NCBI RefSeq assembly: GCF_003369915.1
Contig: NC_046675.1
Span: 32,201,001-32,265,000, forward strand
Length of the DNA: 64,000 bases
Reading direction: 5' to 3'
Origin: Drosophila miranda
Lineage: Eukaryota > Arthropoda > Insecta > Diptera > Drosophilidae
This document shows positions 1 to 12,840 of this stretch, piece after piece (the stretch's first letter is position 1; every line of letters begins with the position of its first letter). The position numbers were made by a program, and so were the translations under genes. The notes under the pieces are model-generated. The model was not told the origin of the DNA. It was given only the letters and a program-made list of their open reading frames with translations, and ran no database searches.

Positions 1-3000
1 TCGATGCGAATATTTATGGCCGGAGAAACCCCAACTGCATGCGGGAGTTAAATGTAACAAGATTTCAATCGAAATGATGCACAATGAATAAAAATAAATA
101 TATATAAATTCAGGAAATTAATGAGCCATATTTTTGCGAGGCAGAGAGCCAAAGACAAAGCTCGAGGCTGGGAAGCGCGATCGATCCTGGTCTGGGAACG
201 AGGGCGTGATGATTGCATTTTAATGAACAAATTAAAAATCAATGCCCAACCGACAACCGACCGACGACTGATGATAACACGTACATTGTACTTAAATTAA
301 ACGAATCGAAACAAAATTTGTTAACTTCAAAGAGGGACCAAGGGGGTGCTGAGAGGAGGAGTACGTACCTTTAAGAACTGTCGATCGAACACCGATCGTG
401 AGAATGGAAATGGCGACAATGTCGAATGCCGAATGCCGACGCTGCTGCTGTTGCTGTCTTCGCCTGCCTCCTGAACCCCATAAATCTTCATAAGCTTGTC
501 ACGTTTCCAGTGCAACAGCTACTCGTAAATATCTGGCAGAGGGGCACAGTGGGAGAGACCCACCAAACCACCAAACCACTGACGAAGTTCGAGAGTCTTC
601 TTCCCCCCCAAAAAAAGGCAACCAAAAATGAGGAAGTTTAAGAGTATTTCGAATAAAGGATACCTGGCCCTCAGGACTTGATAACTTCCTCCAAAAAGTT
701 CTTTAAATAATACAGAACCGAAGTACTGTGGAGGATTATATGAATTTCAAGCAGTAAAAATTATAGGAACTTGTTTAATATTAATAAATGGTTATATAAT
801 GATTTATTGAATCTACATATAAAGTTTGAGGGAGATATCTATACATTTGTGGAAACTATGATCTCAAATCATGATCATTATTGGACTCAGAGAAGTTTAT
901 GATCCTTACTTTATACCTGTAGCTCTTCCACTCTTCAAGAATCATCCACGAATCTAGTTTCAAGTAGCTAGTGTAGTAGCTCTTTATCATACTTTTGATC
1001 GTAAACAGTTTAAGAAACATCCACAAGCCCATACACCCTCCTACACCCACCTTTAAAGGGTACCACACACCAAAAAAATAAAATAAAATAAAAGAAAACC
1101 CACTTCATACAGAGCTCCTCAGCGGATTAACAATTATTTTGACATCAAATAGCCGCACGCCCGAATCGGACGAGAGAGTTTTGGAGCTCAACACAGGGTC
1201 TTGGTTGCGGGAGTGGGGGAATGGGTCTTGGATCTTGGACTCCCTCGCTCTCTGTCTCTCTCTCCTTGGTGACAATTGTCGTGAGTGTCTGTATGGTGGC
1301 ACGTCCGTGGCTTCCACTCTTCCACCAAAGATGCTTTCTGGACTACCGTTTTGGGGCTGTGCGGTGGGACTGTGGCTATGGCCCTGATTTTGGCAGTCAG
1401 TGCACGTGTGCCTCCGCGTCCCATCATCGTTGTCGCCGGTCGTCGTTGCCTCCTCAATTTGTGGCAATGTTCAATGAAATTTTTGGTCATAAAAGTTGTT
1501 GTTTATCGTTAATGTTTTGCATTTCGGAAATGTTTAAGGCAATGGTAATGGCGGTCATAAAGGAAAGGAGTTCAACAACATTTTAGAGGTACCTTGGAGG
1601 TTAGTCCGGTTATCCATTTCTTTTTAAACGGTACCGATCACCTGGGATCGGTAGTTGTTTGATCGAATATTCATGCGATTTGCGGGTATTTTCTAGGAAT
1701 TATTTTGTATTTTTTGGAGTTTCAAGAGAAAGAGGAAACGTGTTTATCTTATACACATTTTGATCGGTTTATTCTAGCTATTATTTCCTCTATATTTTAA
1801 CCAAAGATTGGGATATAGAATCCACTTTGATCTGCTTATATTCCTCCCCAAATATCTCCATAAATAACCTATATTCTTTCCCTTTGAAAAACATCATTTT
1901 ATATCCCAATTCTCACCCATCTTCATCTCTAATCTATCCCCAAGAATTCCCCAACCAATCTTTAATTTTAAGACCTAATTTTGTATCCCAATTCTTGACC
2001 ATCTTCGTTTAAATTCTTCCCCCAACAAAAATCAAAGTATAACTTTCTCAGTTCCCCTTCTTTGGGTGTCTGTCCGTTTTTGTGGAGTGAAAACTTTTCC
2101 CAGGCCCACAACTAAGTAGCAAAAAACAGAAGCAAGCTGTGTCCCTCTCCCAACTCAATTGCTGACCAGTGCTGCGGCTGCTGCTGCCTGAAAGAAAGCC
2201 CCAGTTAAAGCCAATTGGTAGGCCAAACAAATGCCGACCGACATCTCATCAGAGATTGACATCTTCATCATAAATAAAAGTGAAAAAAAAACTAGTTGCT
2301 GCGCTACAGTTTTCCACACAAAGATCTCAATCTGAATGTGGCAAGTGAATGCCAATCAAGGAGACAAACAGACAGCAAGAGACAAGTTACGGGGCATAGG
2401 ATACCATCATACACTCGTAACTATAACAATGCCATTGACATTACAATCACAATTACAATACCCATTACCATTCGAGAGTGGAGTACGAGTTGTAGTCGTC
2501 TCTAATGAAGACATGTCCAAGCGAGGGACTCCGCCTCATAATTACTCCAAAATATTTCGCCTGTCTGCTAATGGAGCAGGCAAATAGTCCATGGGTCCAT
2601 GGAGGTGCTCCTTCAGTGACGCATACTTAATTATCGTGGCAATGGTGTGTGGCACGCCCGCCCCCTTGTTCAGGCTAGGTGTTAACAAATTCATTTCACT
2701 TGGGGGAAAAAAACTGTAACTGGTTTTTGCTCCATCCAACCATCCTCTCCTTCACGGTGGCTCTATCACAGCTACATGGCTCTTTAATCTTCTGTGTTGC
2801 TGCCAGAGAGAGAGAGAGAGAGAGGCGGTAACATTATTTGCATGCTGATTAGCCTTCAATGCCAGACCAGACAGAGGTTCCCAAGAGACAGGTTGCACCT
2901 TACTTTCCCGCCCCAAAAGAGTTTTTCCCCCCCAAGAGAGTTGATGATCTATTAGCTCCAGACCCCGTCAGGCTGCTCCAATTTTCAACACTTTTGACGT

Positions 3001-6000
3001 GGCTGTTAATTGATTTAGAGTGCCAGTGTCCGCCATCTCCATCTTGGGCTCCGACACCAGCATCAGCAGCAGCTGCGGAGCAGAGGTCTATGATTATAGA
3101 GCGCCACTTGCTTGTTATGGCCACAACTCTGACTGGCTTTGGCCACTGTAATGACTCTTTGCTGCCCCGCTTGACGGTGGTAATTGTTGGCCATTTTACT
3201 GTCTGGCATTGTACGTGCCGTGCCGTTGGATTGGGGGATATCGGAGGGAATCTAGGGGGTTTCCCCGGCTGGACAAAATGTTTGCCTGACTACTCAATCG
3301 TGCGGAATTGACAACTTTATTAGCAAGTGGTGGGCGGTGCCGTCTCTTCTAGGGGTGAAATGAGCTGAAATTATCAAGATTTATTTATAGCAGGAAGACT
3401 CAAAGCGATAATTGATCGATATATTGATTGTCAGAGCTCTTTGGAAGAGTCATACAGAGTGGAAGAAGTTCTTTTATTGGGTTTTGGGGTAATAATCGAG
3501 ACTGATACATCGCAGGTATGTTTGAATCGATTTTTAATCGAAATATCCATTTTCCTATCTATACTTCTACTTCTACAATAAATTCTGTAAATAGAAATCT
3601 GTGTAAAAGGACAGGAAAATATCCCAGGGAATTCCTATAGCTATTTCTGTGAACCTTTCCACTTAGTGCACTCAAAACGCAACTGTACTTAAAACAATTG
3701 AACTACTTTACAGAGAGAGAGATGCCCAAGTGGAACCTTCTTCCTTCAGCCAGCAACATGTGCTGGAAATTTCCTCCATAGAACATTCCGCGAAAACAAA
3801 TGTTTCGAGAGACAGAGAAATACATTTAGGGAGAGAGAAAAACACCAGGGTCAGTGGAAACACCTTGCAAGGGGCATCAAATTCGGCTTGCCTTCATTTT
3901 TTTACGCTCGGCGGAGAATCAGAGACATGTGCAACAAGAGCAACAGATTGTGAGATTCGGTTCGCGTAGAGGGTCGAGTAGAGGGTCAGGTCAGGTCTGT
4001 TCGGTTAGGTAGGGACAGCGATACCGAGTGCAACAAATGAAACGAATCACAGAGCACCAGAGGATCTGCTGCTGCGGCTGCCAGTTGGTGGTCGGTGGCA
4101 GCAGGTACTTCCACGGAGGATCAGGATGCTGATCCTCAGAGAGCAACAGGCTGGCATTCCATTCCTTCTCTTTTTTTTAACATGCAGGAAAGATTTACTT
4201 TACTTTTGTGTGTTTTTCTCTTTTTGTAATGGCTTTTGTTCTGGATCCTGGCAGCTGCTGCTAAAGGATCGTAGCTCTGTTCTGTAAAATGGTTGCAATC
4301 ACAACAGATTCCCTGCTGCACAGAAATGTTGCTTTAGATGGTATCTTGTACTGCTGTAGATAGTATCTCCTACTCCTCGAACTGTTGCTTCAACTGCTAC
4401 CCGGGAGAGTGAGAGAGAGTACTCATAACTATGCCATTCCAGTCGTGCCCCTCCCTGTCTGGCCAATGTCTTCTTTAAGGGCCCTTTATGGGCTTTTGGC
4501 CAACGCCCCAGCGATTTAAAAGCGTTCAAATAATTACGATTGCCATTACCATTTGCCATTTCCATGGAATTCGTTCGTTCAGTGGCTTCTTGATTCGTAT
4601 TCGTGGTCTGCCTTTTCTTCACAGAGTTTTTTTTATGTAAAACAGTCGATTGAATGTCTGGGTAGCTAATGAGCTGTGGGTCTATGCCAAAGCGAAATTC
4701 CAAGACGCCAAAGAGTGGCATTTGAAATGGTTGACAGAGGAGTGGGAGGAGCTGATCAATAAGGAAGAGGTTGACACTTTCCAGTTTTCAATAATCATGA
4801 ATATAATTTGGTATTTTCACTGGTATTATTGTCAAGGATTTATTAAGATTTAAGGAATATATCTATTTCTGTTGATTGTTGACTAAGCAAGCACAAACCA
4901 TCTCACTCATGTTTGATGACATTCTATGTCCATAGCACCAATCAGCACTTTCAGATGAGCGGAATATTCAATATTTAGCGCGTACACGAGATTTTAATAT
5001 GTTATATAGTGCTTCTTCTGTCATGTTGATAGGGAAAGCAAAAGTGTTGACCACAAACTCTCTCAAAACCTTCCTTTCATTCTCCATACGAAACACTTAC
5101 ATAAACACCCTAATACACCCCAAAGGGAACCTTCTTTTATCCAACTTTCAACCCATAAACCCTTTTTCTTTTCTGTGAACACACAAGCCATACAAAAAAG
5201 TGGGCTGTGGCGTGTCCTTCCACCATATTTAATCAACATTAAGCACAAATTATATACATTTTGGTGGACAGCGGAGTACGAGTACCTTTTATAAAGAAGA
5301 GCTTAAATTTTATTGCTAAAATTTATCGAGTGGAATGTTTGCGGCATGTTGTCGCTCGTTTATGCCACACACATACACGAGAAATTAAACAACAAAAAAT
5401 ACTTGAATAAATAAAAAAAAGGGAGTCAAAAGAGACAAAAGTGAAGCCTGATGGTCACCGGCTGCCACGAGAGAAGGCTTTTTGGTGTTTCGTTGTTTTG
5501 GTTTTGGTTTTCCTTTGCTTTGTGTGTCGCGAAGCCAATCAAAATCTGTTCCAGGGGCAGGCAGCAGGTTGCAAGTGAGGATTTTTGGGGCAAGGCATAA
5601 CTAAATGATCAGCGTGCAGCGTGGTTCGGGATCGGGATCGAGAGTGTGCGGTTTTTAATTACACGGCGCGCCATGGGGACAATGTTGCAGTTGGAGTGTC
5701 TCCCTTGTGGGTCTTTCTGCTTTTGTTGTTGGTTATTGGTTCCTGGGGCATATGGCACGCGTTTGGGGGCATAGACCCATAACACAGAGGGACAGCTGCG
5801 GCTGCTGCCACACTGTTTGCACAGCTTAAAGTTTGCCGAGCTGCTGCCGTGTGTGTTAACATTGCCCAAACATGCCACAAAAGGACACAGCAGCAGCAGC
5901 ATTTCCTTTTGTGGCATCTTCGTTTTTCCCCCGAAGAACAAGCCAAGAAGTCAAAAGAAAAAAGGAAATCATTCTTTTTTCCTATTTGGATTTCTTTCAG

Positions 6001-8209
6001 GGACTCTACATCCACCCCAAAACGGCAACTGTGTAAGGACTACTGTGTCCCATTGTTGTCCTCTGACATCTTTGCATTTTATGGAATTTTCCCTCTGGCA
6101 TTGTGCTGATTTTCCATGGCTGTTAAATTGATGGATTGCTGTGCGACTTTTGACACCATATACAATTGCATTTCCTCCTTAGTGGAGTTTTCTTTTTCTC
6201 CTTCAAGGAAAATCTTAAGCAGCCATGGATAATGCATAGCGAAGGAGTCGGGCATTCCGATTGATACTGACATTTACTAGATTTCTGTTGGGGATTTTTC
6301 TGTGACATTTTTATGGACGTCTCGTTAAAGTTTTTGAGCCAAGGAGCCACATATGTGGGGTATGCCACTCGTTAAAGTGTCAATCATAAATAAGCAAATC
6401 CATTTGGGTTTCGTTTGAAAAGAGAATTGTATTCGTATGTAATTAGGGGTCTGTTTTTCTGAAAGAAGATGTTGGAATTTATCTGATTATTTAGTGTCAA
6501 ATAATGTACGAAAATGGTATCTAAATTATAGGAATTATTTTATTTTGATTTATACTTTACGAATATTTGTCTGCAAATGGAGGATTTTTCCATGGGGTTT
6601 TATAGAATAGTTCTAGAAGAAAGGAAATGTTCACAGATGCTATTGAAACTATAACTTTTTCTAGTTCTTGTATCCAAGTAAAAGTGTAATAATTCTTCTG
6701 TAGTTCCACCTTAGAAATAAATTTTCCAATAGCCAAGAAAATCCCCCTGAAGTGGCCCTCTCCCTAAGTAGCATTCTCCTCCCCAAACCCTTTATTCTGA
6801 GATGCACTTGTCTCAAGTGAAAACCAAGTACAAACACATGTGTGTATCTATTACCCCTCGGAGAAGTCTTGGGTTTCGCTGAAAGAATCAGCTGACAGAA
6901 ACCGGGAGATACGCTCAGAGATGGAAGGGGATATGAAGGAAGTCCATGGAGATACACAAGGGACAAGGGACATGGGACAGAAAAGTCAGGAAAGCGGACG
7001 CAGCCACTTGAAAAATCCACCTGCACGACTGGAAACGATCTGGCGATCTCGAAGCGAAGAAACTGCTGCTGCCCTCTCGCTCTCTACTGCTATATATAGT
7101 ATCTCTCTGGCTGTCTCCGGAGTCTCCTCCTATATCTCTTGCTGTCTCTTTCTCTGGATTTTAATTTTGGTTGCGTGGTGGCTGTTGCCGATGTTGCTGC
7201 TGCTGTTTCTACTTCAGCAAACTGCAGCAGATTACCCAAGTTGAGCCCTTAAGTGTGTTCCATATCAGGTTTATCATTTGCTGTCATTGTCGTTGTCGTT
7301 GCTGCTGCTCCGAAGACAGGCATACGCTTCACTGATCCAACGAACCAGCAGACCAGCAGACCAGCGGACGAACGGATTAAATATATCATTTTTGGTTCCC
7401 TCTTTAATGAAAGGGTTGAGCTTAAATTCAGTTCAGTCGAATGGTTTGCAGCCAACACCTGAAAAATGCAGGCTACTCCGTAAAACGGAAACTTTAAACA
7501 CTAAATATGCTTTATGAAGAAAGTTTTTTGGGGGTAGGAAATATACGGCCAAGTGCAATGATTGATATTGAGGAAGTTGCTTGCTCGTATCTTGCGGTTA
7601 TATTACAAGCTGTTTCCTTCCTTCCTTGGCAAAAGAGGGGATTTAACACTGGGAATAAAGGTTGGGAAATTTCAAAGAAATGTTAGAAGACAGCCAAGAC
7701 AATATATACTCAAGAAATACTATAATTTTCAGTGAAATTTTGGATTAATCAAATTAAGATATAGATATAAGAATAGGTTATAATTCTTTAAACCAAACAC
7801 CAGTAAAACTATGGTATAAAAATCATTCATGTTAAAAAATAATCTTAGTTTTCTTTCTGTAAAATCTTTTTGGCACCATCTGGTATTAATTTGGAATATA
7901 TCTTCATTCGATTTGAATCCCTAAAATTCCTCTATAAACATAAGCAAAACTCTTCTTTTCTCTGCTAAAATTTCTCTCAGTGTTTTTGCTAAATGCCTTT
8001 GGTATATCAAGCCCTTGGCTAATAAAGTCTTTAGCCAAGAAACTTAACAATTAAACAGAGGGGCCTGCCCGCAGCAAAAACAGGGTGTTCCAGTCGAAAG
8101 CAGAATCTATCGCAGTAGCCCGAAAAACAAGCCGTATTTTTCAATCCAAAACAGTAAACAGTTTTGTAAAAAAAGTAACACTGTTATAATACATAAAAGA
8201 TTTACAAAA
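1..8209. other. Non-coding AT-rich stretch, no supported gene
   Basis: I see no open frame here with domain content, codon bias or paired splice sites that I can defend. The stretch is typical fly intergenic or intronic DNA: AT-rich, with short purine runs, CAG and CT/GA microsatellites and many T or A homopolymers. It could be intron or upstream regulatory DNA of a gene outside the window. Confidence 0.6.
2805..2824. repeat. (AG)10 microsatellite
   Basis: Ten uninterrupted AG units. GA repeats of this length in flies can bind GAGA factor, but nothing nearby shows a promoter, so this is recorded as a simple repeat only. Confidence 0.95.
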
Positions 8210-8459
8210 ATGTTGTTCAATTGGAGACACTTTCCTAAATTATTTTTAGTATTACCAATCATGCACCTTGTGCTCTCCGCCGTGGTTAAAATCGAGTCCG
8301 CCGAACAGCAACGTATGCGGTTGTTGGGTAAGCAAATAGCTACAGATACAGAAAGTTATAGGCAGGTTCTATATAGATTTTATACCTACAGCCAAGACCA
8401 ATGTGGAGACCATTGCTGCAGTCATGAAGCGGCAAAAGGAGGACGTAAAAGAGTGCTAA
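8210..8459 (+). CDS. Candidate small secreted-protein gene, two exons
   Basis: Weak candidate, family not recognised. An ATG at 8210 opens a frame whose first residues include a hydrophobic stretch (LFLVLPIMHLVLSAVV) that looks like a signal peptide. A GTAAGC donor at 8328 and a TACAG acceptor ending at 8391 would remove a 64-base intron, the usual fly size. Joining 8210-8327 to 8392-8459 gives 61 codons ending Glu-Cys before a TAA at 8457. After that TAA the same frame stays open to 8888, with a basic, cysteine-containing stretch, so the stop may truncate a longer ancestral frame. Alternatively the whole thing is chance. No domain is visible and no neighbour lies within several kilobases. 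Confidence 0.28.
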
Positions 8460-10367
8460 AGCCACACACACCCTGTCTGGACAAAGAGTTACCCCGAGAA
8501 GCCCAAAGCACAAACCCCTTCGAAAAAGAGTTATCGACAAGTGAAACGGAAGCAGAGTCAAGGTGCAAGCCCCAAAAATCATTACACCTGTTCGAGGGGA
8601 AGATGTGAGTGTAGAAAGCGTGGAAATCGAATGGAGAAGAGACCAGAGACCCGCGAGAGACCGTTGCATGACAGCCCCCGAAAATTGAACGCTCATAGTT
8701 CTACTTGCCACACATCAGGGGTTGCAGCAGTTGTCTTTGGCTTTTGGGGTAACTCTTTATATTTTTATTGTATCTGTCTTCTTTTTTTTGGTCACGCTGC
8801 CTGGCCGCTGCACTTTGTTGCATGTGGCAGGCGACACAAATGCAAAACCAACGGGAAAACCTTCCCCCCTCCCCACGCCGAAAATTAATAAGCTTAATGA
8901 GCAGGCCGTGGCCAGTCAGAGATAGACATCTGCAACAAGTGGACCCCCTGGTGGCAGCTGCATCGGGATTTTGCACGAAATTTCCTTATAATTATTATAG
9001 CTTAAATATATCGTGGGCCTCTGCCGAATAATTAGTATTTCTTTTAGGTGGAGCTGCAGCTGCCTTTCCTTCTGCTTCAAGGATAACCCTTTGCCAGGCA
9101 GCGCCTGCCTTTTCGTATAGGTTTTAATTCAAGTTATTTATTATCTATTCATCAAAATTTGGCCACCAACAAAAGGGTTGCCTGTGAGTCCGAGGTGTGG
9201 CAGATGGAAAGATGGTTTTTATTTGAATCCTTGACTAAAGCAGGACTATGGTAGGCAGGTGGAAAGGTCAGAAGTATGCGCTAAGCAAATAGATAGAGAA
9301 ACAAATGGATAATGATAAATTTCGTATTAGAATTCTACCTCAAAAGAACTCCAGGAATGTTTCGAATTCCCTCTCAGAGCTCTGTGTTTTTACCCAAAAA
9401 TGTTGGTATTTCAAACGCTATTAGAACTTCAAAAAAACCACAATAAATTGTTTCCTAAAATATACAAAATATGGCGCTAATTGTGAACCAATTTAAGGAC
9501 AAACCATAATTATCATTCAAATAATTTGCCCCCATAATATTTGTATTCAAAATTACTCGTAATAAATCAACAAGAAATACAAATAATATATGGAAAAAAG
9601 CCAACCAGTTTTCAGGGGAAGAGAGAGCCCTAGTAGCTTAAGGATCTCAATTCAGGAAGCCCTCTGTCGAGATCCTGCTTAATATTCCTCCCCTTTTTTG
9701 TCAGTAAGTATATAATTTAGCAACCTTATCAGCTGGAAACTCGTCTGCTGCCCCACGCTTATCAACTTCATTATGCAAGAAACAGGAAAAACTCAAGAGG
9801 GGGTATGGGGGAAATTATGGCATTCGGATATTACTTAATCATACATTTGACTGGTTCCCCGAGACCCACGCAGAGGGGCACCTTTTGCCTTTCAGATGTT
9901 GGGGGAAATCGCAATGACAGTTGCGTTTATGATGGGGGGTGCGTATATTGTACTTTTAAAGCGAATGTATTTTTGGCAATGCGTCAGATGCAATTACAGA
10001 TGACAGGAGGAGCAGCAGGAATACAGTATACGTACATGCCCCCGATGACAGCAACTGCAACTGTCAAAATGTCTGTGGCAGTGGCAAAAACTGTCAGCGG
10101 CTGGCGGAATGCCTGACAAATGTGACGCCATATAAAATCAATAAATTATGAGTGCCAAAGGGAGTCGAGTCCACTTCCAGTGGCAGTTGCCAGTTGCATA
10201 ATGTATTCTAAGGATGCCAAAAAGGAGTGACGACAAACCGGTTGCCACTCCATCCATCGGCCCCATGTCCTTAGGGACCATCATCGAGAAAGATCCTCTG
10301 TATTTGGCGTTGATTGATTTAGTTTGTGGCACAAATAACACCTCGCCCAGGGCTCTGGGCTTCCCAC

Positions 10368-10388
10368 CAGCAGCAGCAGCAGCAGCAG
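10368..10388. repeat. (CAG)7 microsatellite
   Basis: Seven perfect CAG units in non-coding sequence, followed by an AT-rich block with several TAATTA cores. Confidence 0.95.
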
Positions 10389-12820
10389 CTTCTTCTTTAA
10401 TGAATTAATTAATGAAGGCCATAATTAAATTTGCACTTTCTGCTGTCTGTTAATTTATGAGTTTTTAATTATTTTCGCAATTAAAGGTGTCTCCTTTTTT
10501 GTTGTGCAACATTATAATTATTTCCTGGCAACAGGATCAACAGGATATGCTGCTCATTTGTCAGTTAGCAAAGCGTTAAATCGAGCCCCAAAAAACTGGC
10601 TTCCTTAAGCCACCAAAAAAAGTCAAAAGGCAACCAACGAAACGAAAGACTCAGAAACCGAACTTGTTTTCAGTTTTTGGGGGCGCAAAAAACTTAATAT
10701 TTTTTCAGTTTTTTTTGCAGCTGCTTTTTCTTGGCTGTCTCTCTTTTTCTTTGTTTTTTTTTGGTAATTATTAAAAAGCATTATTTTCTCTGCAGACAAT
10801 AGACAGAAACAGTAGACATCGGCTTCAGGTGCAGCAGCCACTCTTTTGGCATTGTTCCAATTTCCCTTCACAGCGCGGAAAAATTGTCATTTCAGAAAAC
10901 TCAATTGTTTGGAAATGCTTTTCGTGCGGTGTGGCAGGTAGATCTCTCGAAGAGGGGTTGCAACAACCAAACAGAACAGAACAGATCTTCTTTCCTCTTT
11001 ATGAAGTGTTGTGTGTTTTTTTTTGTATTTTTGTTGGGCAGGTGTAGAGTCCAAAATGTTCTCATAGTGTAGAAGAAGGTCTCTTTTTGGTCTCTTTTGG
11101 TACAGTTATAAAACTGTTTTAGATCTCTACTCTTCTTTTTGGGTTTTTGCCAAAACGTGGGAACGTATATTTTTGGCAACAATATCCAAAAACAGTTGAT
11201 GCATAGGCTTCTATGTCAAATCAAAGGCAGGTGGAGCTGGTACCACCACCACTCGAACAAGCACTTAAGAGTAGTAGATGGGGTTGAAAGTGTTCATCAA
11301 ATGTTGGGAATTCTGATAAGGGAAAGTCTAAAATGGGGTTTAGTGTCAGGCAGTAAATTTAAGGTCCTTGATTTATCACAAGTAAGATTGGGTCTTCCTG
11401 AAGAAATCTACTAGAAAATGTACCTTCTTTCAGGCCTTCCACAAATATTATACTTGGCATAGAATATATTGTAGTTCTAGAATATATAGATGGATGTCTA
11501 TATGCTCTGCATTAAGACTACATTCTCGATTCTATAAGTCGAACCGAAAGTTATATATTCTACTCATCAAAACCTAAGAAAAAGAGTAATAAAGTTCTGT
11601 ATACATATTTCTCTAGAATTTATCTTTGTATCTTATTTGTACAAAGATTTATTAAGCAAAATATTTTCCTATCTCTGTAAATGGTTATGTAATATTTTAC
11701 CTCTGCTGATTCCTTTCAATTGTTCTGCTAATATATTTTTTTTCCTCAAGTAATTTCCCTTTTGCTCTCCATCAACTTTTCCTTTTACACTTTTTCTTTC
11801 TTCCAATGTAAAAATATTTATTTTATGCATAATACCATTTTCTGCTTACCTCATAAGACGAAAAACCTTCGAAATAGTTTCTTTCCAGCTGCTGTCCAAT
11901 CTCCAATTAAATGACTCGACTATTTTTGCAGAACAAACCCGAGGAGATTTCTTGGGATTTTCTTTTCTTTTCGTTCAGGGCTTTAGGCCTAATTGTTTGC
12001 AAATTAGCTAATTAGTTAATTAAGACCCTGATTACATGGTTAATAGTGGTGGCTTCAGGGTTACTAACCCTGGATTTGGGGCATTTATGAAACCATTTTT
12101 GAATTGAAATTGCCACAATTTCTGCGCCACAAGACAAAGGCGACCCATAACCATAAAAAAATTAAACCGAAAATTCAGAAACAATGAGCTTTGAACAACT
12201 TAATTGAGACATTTGGCCGGATAGCGAGAGACAAGAACACCCGGCCCTCGAGCAGGCTTCTTGTCATCGTTAAGGAGTTAATTTATTTATTATCCACAGA
12301 TTTTTACGGCTCCATTGTTTTTTCTTTGGCTTAAAGTCGGTCCAAAGCCAAAGCCAGGAATAATAAAATATGAAAAGAGTCAGAAGAGATGTATCCCAAA
12401 AAGAAGAACCGGCTTTTCGGCTAATTAAGAGGCTTCGAGGAAAATATATGTAACACCGAAAAATGTTTCTTCTTTTTCTGTTTTTATGGATGCTCATTCG
12501 CTGTGCATGTTCCTCCACTTCTCTGTCTTTCCTTTTTATGATGTCGAGAGATTTTGCACCTTATGAGAAAAATCTTGAGAGCTCCATCGCTTCGCGTCGC
12601 GGCGTTGCTACGTCGCTGCCAATCTTGTTAAACTTGCCCCAAAGCCGCATTGACACTTTGTTGCGCCTGCGCTTCGACTTGGACTTGGAGGCACTCTGGA
12701 GTCGTTACAATCGCAGAGAGGCCCCCGACTCTCTCTGTGGTTGTTGTACATTTGAAAGTCCGTTTGGCTGTCAAAAGCGTTAATTTTTAAGTGCCTAGTG
12801 AGAGTTTTTTGTTTTGTGTG

Positions 12821-12840
12821 TGCTGTGCTGTGCTGTGCTG
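12821..12840. repeat. (TGCTG)4 pentanucleotide repeat
   Basis: Four perfect TGCTG units preceded by a short GT run. Confidence 0.9.
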
